Made by a program: the position numbers and the translations under genes | Shown here: positions 13,952 to 21,191 of the stretch, piece after piece | Layout: every line of letters starts with the position of its first letter | Position numbering within the stretch: the stretch's first letter is position 1 | Assembly: GCA_964369475.1 (NCBI GenBank) | Contig: CAYJFK010000029.1 | Span: 1 to 27,310, forward strand | Length of the DNA: 27,310 nucleotides | Direction of reading: 5' to 3' | Source of the DNA: CAYJFK01 sp964369475 | Lineage (GTDB): Bacteria > Bacillota > Clostridia > Oscillospirales > Feifaniaceae | Notes under the pieces: model-generated | Told to the model about the DNA's origin: nothing | Databases searched by the model: none | Seen by the model: only the letters and a program-made list of their open reading frames with translations

Positions 13952-14674
13952 TTAAATAACCTTACTCAAAAAATCAACGGTACGCTGGCTTTGCGGCCTA
14001 CAAAAAATATCGCAGGGTTTGCCCTGTTCTTCTATAATTCCGCCGTCCATAAATAGCACACGGTCGGAAACCTCTTTTGCAAAGCCCATCTCGTGGGTGA
14101 CAATTACCGTCGTCATTCCGCCATCTACAAGATCACGTATGACCGCCAAAACCTCGCCGACCATCTCAGGGTCGAGCGCCGAGGTCGGCTCGTCAAATAG
14201 CATAACTTCAGGCTCCATTGCAAGAGCACGCACAATGGCAAGACGTTGCTTCTGACCGCCCGAGAGCCGCCTTGGGTACTCGTGTAACTTGTCGTAAAGT
14301 CCTACACGCTCGAGCAGTGCCTTTGCCTGCTCCTGTGCCTCGCTCTGCTTTTTCTTGCCAAGAGTTATAGGTGCAAGCGTGATGTTTTCCATTACCGATA
14401 AATGGGGGAAAACATTAAAATTCTGAAAAACCATGCCCATCTTTTGACGGTGCTTGTCGATATTAACACCCTTTGCCGTTATATCTACTCCGTCAAAAAC
14501 AACCTGACCGCTTGTAGGGGCTTCGAGAAGATTTAGACAGCGAAGAAATGTCGATTTACCAGAGCCCGATGGGCCTATAATGGTAACTACCTCACCCGAT
14601 ACTATTTCTTCGTTTATATTTTTTAATACCGATAGCTTTCCAAATTCTTTGCTAAGGTTTTGTGTTTTAATCAC
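13952..14674 (-). CDS. Polar amino-acid ABC transporter, ATP-binding protein
   Basis: This 240-residue ATPase powers the importer encoded upstream. It has Walker A GPSGSGKST, a Q-loop (VFQNFNVFPHLSV), the signature LSGGQKQR, Walker B VMLFDEP with the catalytic Glu, the D-loop SALDPE and the switch His in IVTHEMGFA. It matches the GlnQ/HisP-type family of polar amino-acid importers in length and motifs. Its first eight bases overlap the end of the permease gene, so the two are translationally coupled. The M20 peptidase gene follows after 18 bases. Confidence 0.95.
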   Translation of the reverse strand: MIKTQNLSKEFGKLSVLKNINEEIVSGEVVTIIGPSGSGKSTFLRCLNLLEAPTSGQVVFDGVDITAKGVNIDKHRQKMGMVFQNFNVFPHLSVMENITLAPITLGKKKQSEAQEQAKALLERVGLYDKLHEYPRRLSGGQKQRLAIVRALAMEPEVMLFDEPTSALDPEMVGEVLAVIRDLVDGGMTTVIVTHEMGFAKEVSDRVLFMDGGIIEEQGKPCDIFCRPQSQRTVDFLSKVI

Positions 14675-15398
14675 TTGTCCTTACCTTCCTTTCATATGCT
14701 CCTACAAGTTTAGATAGTGTAAATGTTACAATAAGATATATCATGCCGGCAATCATAAGTGCCTCTATTGTTAGAAATGTAGCGGCTGCAACGGTACGTT
14801 GAACACTCATTAGCTCGTTTAGGAAAAAGACCGATGCGAGCGAGGTCTGCTTTATTTCTGTAATAAATTCGTTGCCGAGAGCCGGTAATATGTTCTTTAT
14901 GGCCTGAGGCAATACAATCTTGCCCATTGTTTGCTTTTGAGAAAGTCCAAGGCTTCTTGCCGCCTCGGCTTGACCGGGGTCGACTGCCTGTATGCCTGCC
15001 CTTATTAGCTCTGATATGTATGCCGAACTGTTTACGATAAGTGCCGCTATTATACACTGCGTATCTGTAAGCTCGAAGGGAATGACCTTTGGTAGTAAAA
15101 AGTAGAAGAAGTAGAGCTGTAACAGTATCGGAACGCCCCTTATAACTTCAATGTACGCAACTATAATCCATTCGAATATTTTTACTTTAGACATGCGCAA
15201 AAGTGTTATTAGAGTGCCGAGGATAAGTCCGCAGACGACCGTTATGACTGAAAATAAAAGGGTGTTTATAAGTCCTTCCCAAAAGAGATGACCGTATTTC
15301 TCCAAAAGTTTTGCGATGTTTGAAAACATATCGGAGCTACCTAAAAATGTCGACTCCGCAAGGCCTACAAGCATCGAGCCTATCCAGTTAAATATCAA
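14667..15398 (-). CDS. Polar amino-acid ABC transporter, permease
   Basis: This membrane subunit belongs to the HisM/GlnP family. LINTLLFSVITVVCGLILGTL opens the first transmembrane helix of the transport domain. The EAA loop (EAARSLGLSQKQTMGKIVLPQA), which docks on the ATPase, is at about residues 157-178, and about five helices are present. The start is uncertain. The longest frame begins with TTG at 15396-15398 behind a weak site. The ATG of residue 24 has AGGTAGC about 8 bases upstream and gives MFSNIAKLLEKYG, closer to typical family N-termini. Only one permease gene is present, so the transporter is probably a homodimer in the membrane. Confidence 0.92.
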   Translation of the reverse strand: MIFNWIGSMLVGLAESTFLGSSDMFSNIAKLLEKYGHLFWEGLINTLLFSVITVVCGLILGTLITLLRMSKVKIFEWIIVAYIEVIRGVPILLQLYFFYFLLPKVIPFELTDTQCIIAALIVNSSAYISELIRAGIQAVDPGQAEAARSLGLSQKQTMGKIVLPQAIKNILPALGNEFITEIKQTSLASVFFLNELMSVQRTVAAATFLTIEALMIAGMIYLIVTFTLSKLVGAYERKVRTSD

Positions 15399-15473
15399 AA
15401 CCGTTACCTACTTCCGTACAATTTACAAGTGCCTCTATGTTGCTCTTTAAGAGAGCGGTATAGCGACAATATT

Positions 15474-15506
15474 ATCCTGCCTGTCGCACACTGCGACAGG
15501 CAGGAT
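15474..15506 (-). promoter_or_regulatory. Intercistronic 15-bp stem-loop between binding protein and permease
   Basis: Arms 15474-15488 (ATCCTGCCTGTCGCA) and 15492-15506 are perfectly complementary with a 3-base loop. It follows the binding-protein stop by 8 bases and lacks a good U tract on the minus strand. Its position suggests partial termination or protection of the upstream mRNA, so that binding protein exceeds permease. Confidence 0.6.
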
Positions 15507-15514
15507 TTGTTTTA

Positions 15515-16432
15515 TTAGTTGTCTATTCCAAGCGAATCTGCAAGTACCTTTGCATCGTCGAACCACTCTGCGTATTTACCGCTCGACTCTGCTTCGTCTA
15601 CAATTTTTTGTATCTCAGCCGCAAGTTCTTCCTCGCCGTTTGTAACACCGACATATGTGCCCTCTGTATTGGGGAAACGAATGTCGCTCATCTCGATGTT
15701 ATCGTAGTTTGCGGCATAGCTCTCGCCAGTTGTGGAGGCAATAATAAGAACATCTATCTTACCTTCGGAAAGTTCTAATACTCCAAGTGCAAGGTCGGAT
15801 ACAGGCTTAATCTCGGCAGTATCCCCACCGTATGTCTCGGCATAGCTGTATTGAAGCGAGCCAAGCTGTGCGCCTATAACTTTGCCTGCAAGGTCTTCGA
15901 ATGTATCAATGCCGGAATCCTTTTGAATAAGTGCACCTTGGTAGCTGCCATTATCTGCAAGATTGTAAGGCCCTACAAGCTGCATTGCCTCTGCACGGTC
16001 TTCCTTATAAGCAAGCCCTGCAATGCCCATGTCTACCGTGCCGCTTGTGACAGAGGCGAGAACCGTGCTGTAATCCATAGCCTTAATTTCAAGTTCTACA
16101 CCAAGTTGCTCGGCTATGTATTTTCCAAGCTCTATATCAGAGCCCACATACTGATCTTGACCTGTCTGGGATATATCGACAAACTCGTATGGAGCATAGT
16201 CAGGGCTTGTCGCCATAACTATCTTGCCCTCTGCAAGTATCGCCTCAAGCTTGTTTGCAGGCTCTGCCTCGGCATCGGCATCTGCATCAGCGTCGCCGCC
16301 TGTATCGTCTGTACCGCCAACATCGGCTACTACATCATCGGCAGGAGGTGTATCCTCGCCACCGCTCGAACATCCCACTGCAAAACTGCCAAGCATCATG
16401 GCCGCCATTATAAGTGCAAGTAACTTTTTCAT
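15515..16432 (-). CDS. Amino-acid ABC transporter, substrate-binding lipoprotein
   Basis: This is the extracellular binding protein of the importer. Of 305 residues, 1-20 are a lipoprotein signal ending in a lipobox with Cys21 (FAVGC), so it should be tethered to the outer face of the membrane. A flexible acidic linker follows (about 25-58, including DADADADAEAE). The bacterial SBP family 3 domain then shows ATSPDYAPYEF, GSDIELGKYIAEQLGVELEIK, SGTVDMGIAGL and a second lobe starting around DTFEDLAGKVIGAQLGS. The ligand is likely a polar amino acid or a small derivative; motifs do not fix which. AAGGAG precedes the ATG by 9 bases. It is the first gene of a four-gene operon. Confidence 0.95.
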   Translation of the reverse strand: MKKLLALIMAAMMLGSFAVGCSSGGEDTPPADDVVADVGGTDDTGGDADADADAEAEPANKLEAILAEGKIVMATSPDYAPYEFVDISQTGQDQYVGSDIELGKYIAEQLGVELEIKAMDYSTVLASVTSGTVDMGIAGLAYKEDRAEAMQLVGPYNLADNGSYQGALIQKDSGIDTFEDLAGKVIGAQLGSLQYSYAETYGGDTAEIKPVSDLALGVLELSEGKIDVLIIASTTGESYAANYDNIEMSDIRFPNTEGTYVGVTNGEEELAAEIQKIVDEAESSGKYAEWFDDAKVLADSLGIDN

Positions 16433-16476
16433 AATATTTCTGCTCCTTCGATTTGTGTTATTTTGAATGTGTTATC

Positions 16477-16504
16477 ATTATAACGTATATTTATAATTTT
16501 ACAA
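16477..16504 (-). promoter_or_regulatory. Likely promoter of the ABC transporter-peptidase operon
   Basis: On the minus strand TTGTAA (16499-16504) precedes a perfect TATAAT (16477-16482) by 16 bases. Bases 16505-16777 and 16807-16933 are AT-rich; I see only minor dyads there (e.g. ATAATTG 16634-16640 with CAATTAT 16649-16655) and no gene. Confidence 0.6.
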
Positions 16505-16777
16505 TTGCAATAATTCAGCGTATATAGCTATAATTAGCAAAAAATCGGTAAAATTGGTATAAAATCATATGATTGCTATCATTTGCGTTTGATTACTCTA
16601 AATAATTCATTATTAGAACTTATATACAGATGTATAATTGCATAATTACAATTATGTTGTCTGTTATGTCCATAACTTAAAGAGCGACCTATCACAATTT
16701 CGTCTTTTTGTACAAATGAAAATGTATATTTCAATGTCTTTTGTCTCTAAATCAGTGAAAAGGCAATAGATACAAGC

Positions 16778-16806
16778 AAAAAAGAGGCGCATAACACCTC
16801 TTTTTT
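16778..16806. terminator. Terminator after cotJC
   Basis: AAAAAAGAGG (16778-16787) pairs with CCTCTTTTTT (16797-16806) around a 9-base loop. On the minus strand it ends in a U run, about 130 bases after the cotJC stop. Confidence 0.75.
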
Positions 16807-16933
16807 GATAAAATATACAAATTGCAGCTTGCCTACATGTGAAATCTTGCTAAAATACATACCGCTTTTTATGACATTTAATATAACCCTAAAGCTATAA
16901 CTCGAACCGTTACCTCGTAGAACTCAAGCCTTT

Positions 16934-17536
16934 CTACTTCTTATTATTAAAAGAAGGGTTCATGGCATAAAAGTTTTTACTGTCGAGCTTATCCTGCACA
17001 ACGCCAAGGCTGTCGCCGAAACGTTGGAAGTGGACTATTTCCCTCTCCCTTAAAAACTTAATAACGTCTCTTACATCGGGGTCATCAACAAGCCTTAGAA
17101 TGTTGTCGTAGGAAACTCTTGCTTTTTGCTCTGCTGCAAGGTCTTCCATAAGGTCGGCTATCGGATCGCCTGTAACTTGCAAGGTCGCCGCAGTAAAGGG
17201 CGAGCCGCTAGCATCGGCCGGATATACGCCGACTGTGTGATCTACAAAGTAGCTGTCAAATCCGCCTGCCTTTATCTCGTCTATCGTAAGATTTCTCGTT
17301 AGCTGATGAATTATAGACGAAATTATCTCGGCATGAGCAAGCTCCTCTGTGCCGATGTCGGTAAGCATACCTTTTACCTTGTCGTAAGGCATGGTATAAC
17401 GCTGTTGCAGATAGCGAGTTGCTGCCCCCATCTCGCCGTTTGGGCCGCCGAGCTGCGCCATGACTATCTTTGCCGTTCTTGCGTCGGGGGTCTTAATGCT
17501 AACGGGGTATTGTAGCTTCTTCTGATATTCCCACAT
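16934..17536 (-). CDS. cotJC: Spore coat protein CotJC, manganese-catalase family
   Basis: The start is ATG 17534-17536, giving MWEYQKKLQYPVSIKTPDAR, the typical CotJC N-terminus; GGAGG lies 7 bases upstream within the end of cotJB. The 200 residues follow the dimanganese catalase pattern: GEMGAATRYLQQRY (Glu35), IGTEELAHAEI (Glu65, His68), AEQKARVSYDNIL (Glu) and REREIVHFQRFGD (Glu and His). The metal-site residues are therefore present. In Bacillus the CotJ proteins are made in the mother cell under sigma-E and assemble into the spore coat. The protein is expected to be in the coat, possibly with catalase activity. Confidence 0.94.
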   Translation of the reverse strand: MWEYQKKLQYPVSIKTPDARTAKIVMAQLGGPNGEMGAATRYLQQRYTMPYDKVKGMLTDIGTEELAHAEIISSIIHQLTRNLTIDEIKAGGFDSYFVDHTVGVYPADASGSPFTAATLQVTGDPIADLMEDLAAEQKARVSYDNILRLVDDPDVRDVIKFLREREIVHFQRFGDSLGVVQDKLDSKNFYAMNPSFNNKK

Positions 17537-17538
17537 AA

Positions 17539-17790
17539 TTAATCCTCCATCTCCCACGGCCATGGAGAGTCAATCCACTGCCATCTCTCTGTGCTTGTAG
17601 CACTCATTCTTGTAAGGGGGCCATACTTTGTCTCGTACTCTACGGTAACTTGAGCTAAAAGCTTACGTATTTTGTCGTAGTACAGTAAGGCCTTTTTGTT
17701 TTGCGGGTGAGTGTCTAAAAATAGCGCTGTTTCGTTTAGGGCGAAATCATGCGCCTGTATTACCTTTAATAGCTCGGTACGCTCGCTCAT
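17539..17790 (-). CDS. cotJB: Spore coat protein CotJB
   Basis: This is an 83-residue protein starting at ATG 17788-17790 (MSERTELLKVIQ). GGAGG lies 7 bases upstream, inside cotJA, and the ATGA overlap with cotJA supports this start over the longer frame to 17931. The sequence matches the CotJB pattern: an N-terminal helix (LLKVIQAHDFALNETALFLDTHP), a middle helix (ALLYYDKIRKL) and the Trp-rich C-terminus WQWIDSPWPWE. cotJC begins 2 bases after its stop. It is likely a partner of CotJA and CotJC in the spore coat. Confidence 0.93.
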   Translation of the reverse strand: MSERTELLKVIQAHDFALNETALFLDTHPQNKKALLYYDKIRKLLAQVTVEYETKYGPLTRMSATSTERWQWIDSPWPWEMED

Positions 17791-17957
17791 GATCCCACCT
17801 CCGGCATAAAGGGCTTGTCGAGCTGTGGGAAAAGTGTACCTCTTTCGAGTGCGAGCTCGACATCGTATACCGAGTCCCACACCTGATCGGGCGAGTACAC
17901 CATCGACAGCGGACAAACGGGATTTACACATGTTGTGCCGTCTTTGTTGTTATTCAT
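17787..17957 (-). CDS. cotJA: Spore coat-associated protein CotJA (56 aa)
   Basis: This short gene is easily missed. ATG is at 17955-17957, with AAGGAG 8 bases upstream, and TGA is at 17787-17789, overlapping the cotJB ATG. The product reads MNNNKDGTTCVNPVC, then MVYSPDQVWDSVYDVELALERGT in family-like order, then LFPQLDKPFMPE. The YSP-x-Q-x-W...LALERGTLFPxLDKPF pattern is that of CotJA, and the gene order JA-JB-JC matches the Bacillus operon. On the minus strand CATACACT (18001-18008), 43 bases upstream, fits the sigma-E -10 consensus, but I see no matching -35 element. Confidence 0.92.
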   Translation of the reverse strand: MNNNKDGTTCVNPVCPLSMVYSPDQVWDSVYDVELALERGTLFPQLDKPFMPEVGS

Positions 17958-18045
17958 TGCGACTACTCCTTAAAAATGTAGTTGAAGTTTCCCTCGTTTC
18001 AGTGTATGCTGTCGATATATGGAAGGTGAAGGAGGATTTACAAAA

Positions 18046-18534
18046 ATGGAACAAAAAGAAATGGTACTGCAAAAGCTTGCCGAGATAGGAGTGCCCTTCG
18101 AGTGCTTTGATCATGAAGCTGTATACACAATCGAGGGTATGCTAAAGCTCGGACTTGAAGGACGGGACGACATTTGCAAAAACTTATTTTTAAGGGACAG
18201 CAAGGGCAAAAACCACTTTTTAGTAGTCGTACTCGGCGAGAAAAAGGCCGATCTTGCCTCGCTATCCGAAAAGCTCGGCACGAGCAAGCTAAGCTTTGCC
18301 TCGGACGAGCGGCTAATGAAATATCTAGGGCTTACCAAAGGTGCAGTTACCCCCTTTGGTGTGCTAAACGATGGGGAAAAGGAAGTGACGGTCGTTTTAG
18401 ACAAAGAACTTGTCGGCATGAAGCGCATGGGCTTTCACCCAAATGTAAACACGGCAACGGTATTTCTCTCCTACGACGCACTTATGAAGGTGCTCGAAAA
18501 CTGGGGCGGTAAGGTAGCTATAATCGAGATTTAA
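18046..18534 (+). CDS. YbaK/ProX-type aminoacyl-tRNA deacylase
   Basis: This 162-residue protein resembles ProX/PrdX, trans-editing enzymes that hydrolyse mischarged Ala-tRNA(Pro) and related species in the cytoplasm. The start is ATG 18046 (MEQKEMVLQKL), with AGGAGG 10 bases upstream; an in-frame ATG at 18019 lacks a site. Visible family features are CFDHEAVYTIEGM near the N-terminus, CKNLFLRDSKGKNHFLVVVLGEKKADL with its conserved Lys and Gly, LTKGAVTPFGVLND and GFHPNVNTATVFLS. It is transcribed divergently from cotJABC; the 88 bases between the two starts must hold both promoters. The exact tRNA specificity cannot be assigned from motifs. Confidence 0.92.
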   Translation: MEQKEMVLQKLAEIGVPFECFDHEAVYTIEGMLKLGLEGRDDICKNLFLRDSKGKNHFLVVVLGEKKADLASLSEKLGTSKLSFASDERLMKYLGLTKGAVTPFGVLNDGEKEVTVVLDKELVGMKRMGFHPNVNTATVFLSYDALMKVLENWGGKVAIIEI

Positions 18535-18586
18535 TTTTGGTAATTATTTTTTAAAAATTGCGCACACTATCCCAAGAGGTGATAAT

Positions 18587-19234
18587 ATGCGCAAAACATA
18601 TATAATTTTTGCCCTAATATTAGGGGTCTTTTTTGCCGCCATGCTAAGCCAAAATGCCGATGCACTTTTAAAGTACGGTTCACGTGGCGACGAGGTTAAA
18701 GCTGTACAGGCAAAGCTAAACGAGCTTGGGTACGATCCGGGCGGCGTTGACGGTATATTCGGAGAAGGAACAAGAACTGCCGTTAAAAATTTCCAAGCCG
18801 ACAATCAGCTCGCAAACGACGGCATCGTAGGCCCTGCCACACTAAATGCACTGGGGCTCGACAGCAGTCCGCCAACTACCGACAATCTCGATGTTAATCT
18901 GCTTGCAAAGGTTATATCGGCCGAGGCGAGAGGCGAGCCCTATGTTGGGCAGGTGGCGGTAGGGGCTGTAATAATTAACAGAATAAAGCACCCCTCCTTC
19001 CCCGGCACCCTCCCCGGTGTTGTATATCAACCGGGGGCATTTACCTGTATGACAGACGGGCAGATAGACCAGCCGGTAGAAGAAAGCTGTTACAGAGCGG
19101 CAGAGGACGCAATAGCCGGTATAGATCCATCGGGCGGTGCAATATACTACTACAACCCCAAAACAGCAACGAGCGACTTTGTTTTTACAAGACCGATTAT
19201 AAAGGACATCGGAAACCACAGGTTTTGCGAATGA
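18587..19234 (+). CDS. sleB: Spore cortex-lytic enzyme SleB-like
   Basis: This 215-residue protein has a signal peptide (hydrophobic core about 5-20, likely cut near ADA, residue 26). A peptidoglycan-binding domain follows (about 30-90: YGSRGDEVKAVQAKLNELGY, DGIFGEGTRTAVKNFQ, DGIVGPATLNAL), then the cell-wall hydrolase domain of the SleB/CwlJ family (about 103-215). The segment ISAEARGEP carries the likely catalytic Glu113, with VGAVIINRIKHPSFPG and a Tyr-rich IYYYNP motif. SleB lytic transglycosylases cleave cortex muramic-lactam peptidoglycan during germination and are stored in the spore. No ypeB partner gene is adjacent, unlike the Bacillus arrangement. GAGGTG precedes the ATG. Confidence 0.92.
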   Translation: MRKTYIIFALILGVFFAAMLSQNADALLKYGSRGDEVKAVQAKLNELGYDPGGVDGIFGEGTRTAVKNFQADNQLANDGIVGPATLNALGLDSSPPTTDNLDVNLLAKVISAEARGEPYVGQVAVGAVIINRIKHPSFPGTLPGVVYQPGAFTCMTDGQIDQPVEESCYRAAEDAIAGIDPSGGAIYYYNPKTATSDFVFTRPIIKDIGNHRFCE

Positions 19235-19282
19235 CCATGGAGGCGGTAAGAACTTAAGCGAGCCCTCCCTTAGCACCATAAC

Positions 19283-19334
19283 AAAAAATGCTTACTTAGA
19301 ATGGGAGTTACACCATTACAAGTAAGCATTTTTT
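19283..19334. terminator. Bidirectional terminator between sleB and the GNAT gene
   Basis: AAAAAATGCTTACTT (19283-19297) pairs perfectly with 19320-19334 (15 bp). An inner AATGG/CCATT stem (19300-19304 with 19313-19317) caps it. A U run follows on both strands, serving the convergent genes. Confidence 0.85.
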
Positions 19335-19342
19335 ATAATAGA

Positions 19343-19879
19343 TCAAACATTTCGCTCATACATCGGATGAAGTAGCCCTGTTGGAGGATATAACTCGTCG
19401 GCGACATGACTAAATCCGAGCTTTGTAAGCAGCCCCCTTGAAGCTGTATTTTGCGGATGGTGGCCTGCCATGAACTTCTTTATACCATATCTCCTCTCAG
19501 CATACTCCATTGCCGCCTTGGCCGCCTCGAAGGCATATCCCTTGCCGTGGAAGTCCTCGAGGAGATAAAAGCCAATCTCAAAAACCGTATCGCTCGAGCG
19601 ATAGGGCCGTAGACCGCTACTACCTATAAATTGCCCTGTCTTTGTTAAAAATAGCGGAAAATATTGAAGGCCTGTTTTCTCATAATTACCCTTTTCAACC
19701 CTCATCCGCTCGGCTATGTCCTCTTTGCTAAACTTATCCTTGCTCGTTATATACTTGCAAACGGTCTCGTTTTCAAAGAGAATTGTAGCATGCTTTTCGG
19801 TATGCTCGTTCCAAGTGCCATAACTAATATTATCGCTTTGAAAGAGATATTCGCCCAAAGTTGTAACTTGCTCGATCAT
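19343..19879 (-). CDS. GNAT-family N-acetyltransferase (RimJ/RimL-like)
   Basis: This 178-residue acetyl-CoA-dependent enzyme belongs to the Acetyltransf_3 group. The core shows FLTKTGQFIGSSGLRPY, EIGFYLLEDFHGKGYAFEAAKAAMEYA (with the HGKGYA acetyl-CoA pyrophosphate loop), and GHHPQNTASRGLLTKLGF, the NxxSxxLLxKLGF motif of the family. The substrate, whether a protein N-terminus or a small amine, cannot be read off. The ATG lies 33 bases downstream of the carbonic anhydrase gene and has GAGG about 8 bases upstream, so the two are probably co-transcribed. Confidence 0.92.
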   Translation of the reverse strand: MIEQVTTLGEYLFQSDNISYGTWNEHTEKHATILFENETVCKYITSKDKFSKEDIAERMRVEKGNYEKTGLQYFPLFLTKTGQFIGSSGLRPYRSSDTVFEIGFYLLEDFHGKGYAFEAAKAAMEYAERRYGIKKFMAGHHPQNTASRGLLTKLGFSHVADELYPPTGLLHPMYERNV

Positions 19880-19912
19880 AGCAAAACCTCCATTCTGTTA
19901 GCATTTAAAAAA

Positions 19913-20482
19913 CTACTCGAAAAATTCCACCGAACCTGTCGAGGTCGAATAAAGTGCACCGACAACCTTTGTCTTGCCCTCGGCAACTGCCTTTGCAATA
20001 ACGGCACTTTGCATTATCTCCTTAATGCTGTTTTCTATATTTAGGTTTATCGCAATGTCAATGTCCTCCTCGCCGTCGGCTGCCGCAATTATAACATCGG
20101 TTATAGGGCTAATATACCCACTCGCACCGGCTACCGCCGCATTTACAGCGCCGCAATAATCGTGCCCCATAACGACGAGCACCTTTACCCCAAGATGATC
20201 AACGGCATACTCGAGCGAGGCAAGGGAGATCTTGCCAACTATGTTGCCTGCATTACGAACGGTGAAAAGCTCGCCTATACCTGCCATAAATATGTATTCG
20301 GGAATAACTCTGCTGTCTGAACATGTAAGAATTGCCGCATAGGGTTTCTGGCCGTTTACGGCAGTATCTCTTATTAAATTAATAGATATGTCGCCCGCTC
20401 CAACATCGGCATTTACATATTTTTCATTTTGCGACTTTAAATGTGCTATTACGTCCAATTTCAACACCCTTTCTTTTGACAT
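19913..20482 (-). CDS. Beta-class carbonic anhydrase
   Basis: This enzyme interconverts CO2 and bicarbonate in the cytoplasm. The zinc ligands and active-site dyad are clear: CSDSR gives Cys54, Asp56 and Arg58, and GHDYCGAV gives His107 and Cys110. The RNAGN motif (76-80) and 189-residue length fit a compact beta-CA. The ATG at 20480-20482 has a poor ribosome site. A TTG eight codons later, behind AAGGGTG, is a possible alternative start. Its gene is divergent from that of the His/Cys-rich protein. Bicarbonate supply for carboxylations is the likely role. Confidence 0.94.
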   Translation of the reverse strand: MSKERVLKLDVIAHLKSQNEKYVNADVGAGDISINLIRDTAVNGQKPYAAILTCSDSRVIPEYIFMAGIGELFTVRNAGNIVGKISLASLEYAVDHLGVKVLVVMGHDYCGAVNAAVAGASGYISPITDVIIAAADGEEDIDIAINLNIENSIKEIMQSAVIAKAVAEGKTKVVGALYSTSTGSVEFFE

Positions 20483-20527
20483 TACAAATATATCACTCGA
20501 TTAAACCATTGTCAATTGCTTTTGGTA

Positions 20528-20564
20528 TTGTACTTATTGTTTTTTGTGATATACTGTACATATC
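20528..20564 (+). promoter_or_regulatory. Promoter with overlapping dyad for the His/Cys-rich gene
   Basis: TTGTAC (20528-20533) and TATACT (20550-20555) are 16 bases apart. The imperfect dyad GATAT-N7-ATATC (20548-20564) overlaps the -10 box and could be an operator. AGGAGG follows about 9 bases before the ATG at 20595. Confidence 0.55.
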
Positions 20565-20594
20565 TGTAAAAAAGGAACTTAGGAGGAACAAGTA

Positions 20595-21176
20595 ATGTCA
20601 AACCATGAGCATAATCACGGCGAGGACTGCGGCTGTGGCAAAGAGCACGGACATCACCACCATCACGAGGGTTGCGAGTGCGGCAAAGAGCACGGACATC
20701 ATCACCATCACCACGAGGGCTGTGGATGCGGCTGTGGCGGAGACCACCATGTAGAGCGTCCCATTCCTTCGGGCATGGACGGGCTTAGCGAGGTTGAAAC
20801 GAGCTTTTTGTCTCATTTGCTCGGCTATAAATATATGCCTGTCGCACGCTTTATTGTAAGTAGCACAAAAGAGCCTGCTTTCGAGTCTATCGCAATGGCG
20901 CCTGTTTTTATTACAGACCCAAAGGACAGCATGAGCGATGTTAAAAACATGGGCGCTATTATAGGAGGCTTAGAGGAAAAGGGCTACATCACACTCGACT
21001 ACGATATACCGCTAAACGGCTATTCCTATTCAGAATACCACGAAAGCGACCTATACGCCCACTTTAAGGCAACTGTCGACGAGGGTAAGGGGAGCGAGCG
21101 CTTCCTTGGCGATACTGCCAGAATGGAAACAGGTAGCATGGCACCGTCTGATGCGCTACTTTCCTTTGCACCGTAG
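20595..21176 (+). CDS. His/Cys-rich metal-binding protein with a winged-helix-like C-terminal domain
   Basis: I do not recognise the family. The first 52 of 193 residues contain 18 His and 7 Cys, arranged as two repeats of CGKEHG followed by five or six His, then EGC, ending in CGCGCGGDHH. This would bind several zinc, nickel or copper ions. The remainder (about 60-150) contains helices and a segment LEEKGYITLDYDIPLNGYSY that by eye looks like a winged-helix recognition helix plus wing. It may therefore be a metal store, a metallochaperone or a metal-responsive regulator. The gene is divergent from a zinc enzyme (carbonic anhydrase) and is followed after 15 bases by a nicotinamidase-like hydrolase, which is also a metalloprotein family. 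There is no signal peptide, so it is cytoplasmic. Confidence 0.8.
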   Translation: MSNHEHNHGEDCGCGKEHGHHHHHEGCECGKEHGHHHHHHEGCGCGCGGDHHVERPIPSGMDGLSEVETSFLSHLLGYKYMPVARFIVSSTKEPAFESIAMAPVFITDPKDSMSDVKNMGAIIGGLEEKGYITLDYDIPLNGYSYSEYHESDLYAHFKATVDEGKGSERFLGDTARMETGSMAPSDALLSFAP

Positions 21177-21191
21177 TAGGGGGAGGGCATT

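Noticed and set aside
15851..16423. 190-codon plus-strand ORF
   Set aside because: It is antisense to the binding-protein gene and has no ribosome site or family motif.
20595..20750. Short direct repeats in the His-rich segment as a CRISPR-like array
   Set aside because: The repeats are in frame, encode HHHHH/CGKEHG units and lack spacers; they are coding low-complexity sequence.
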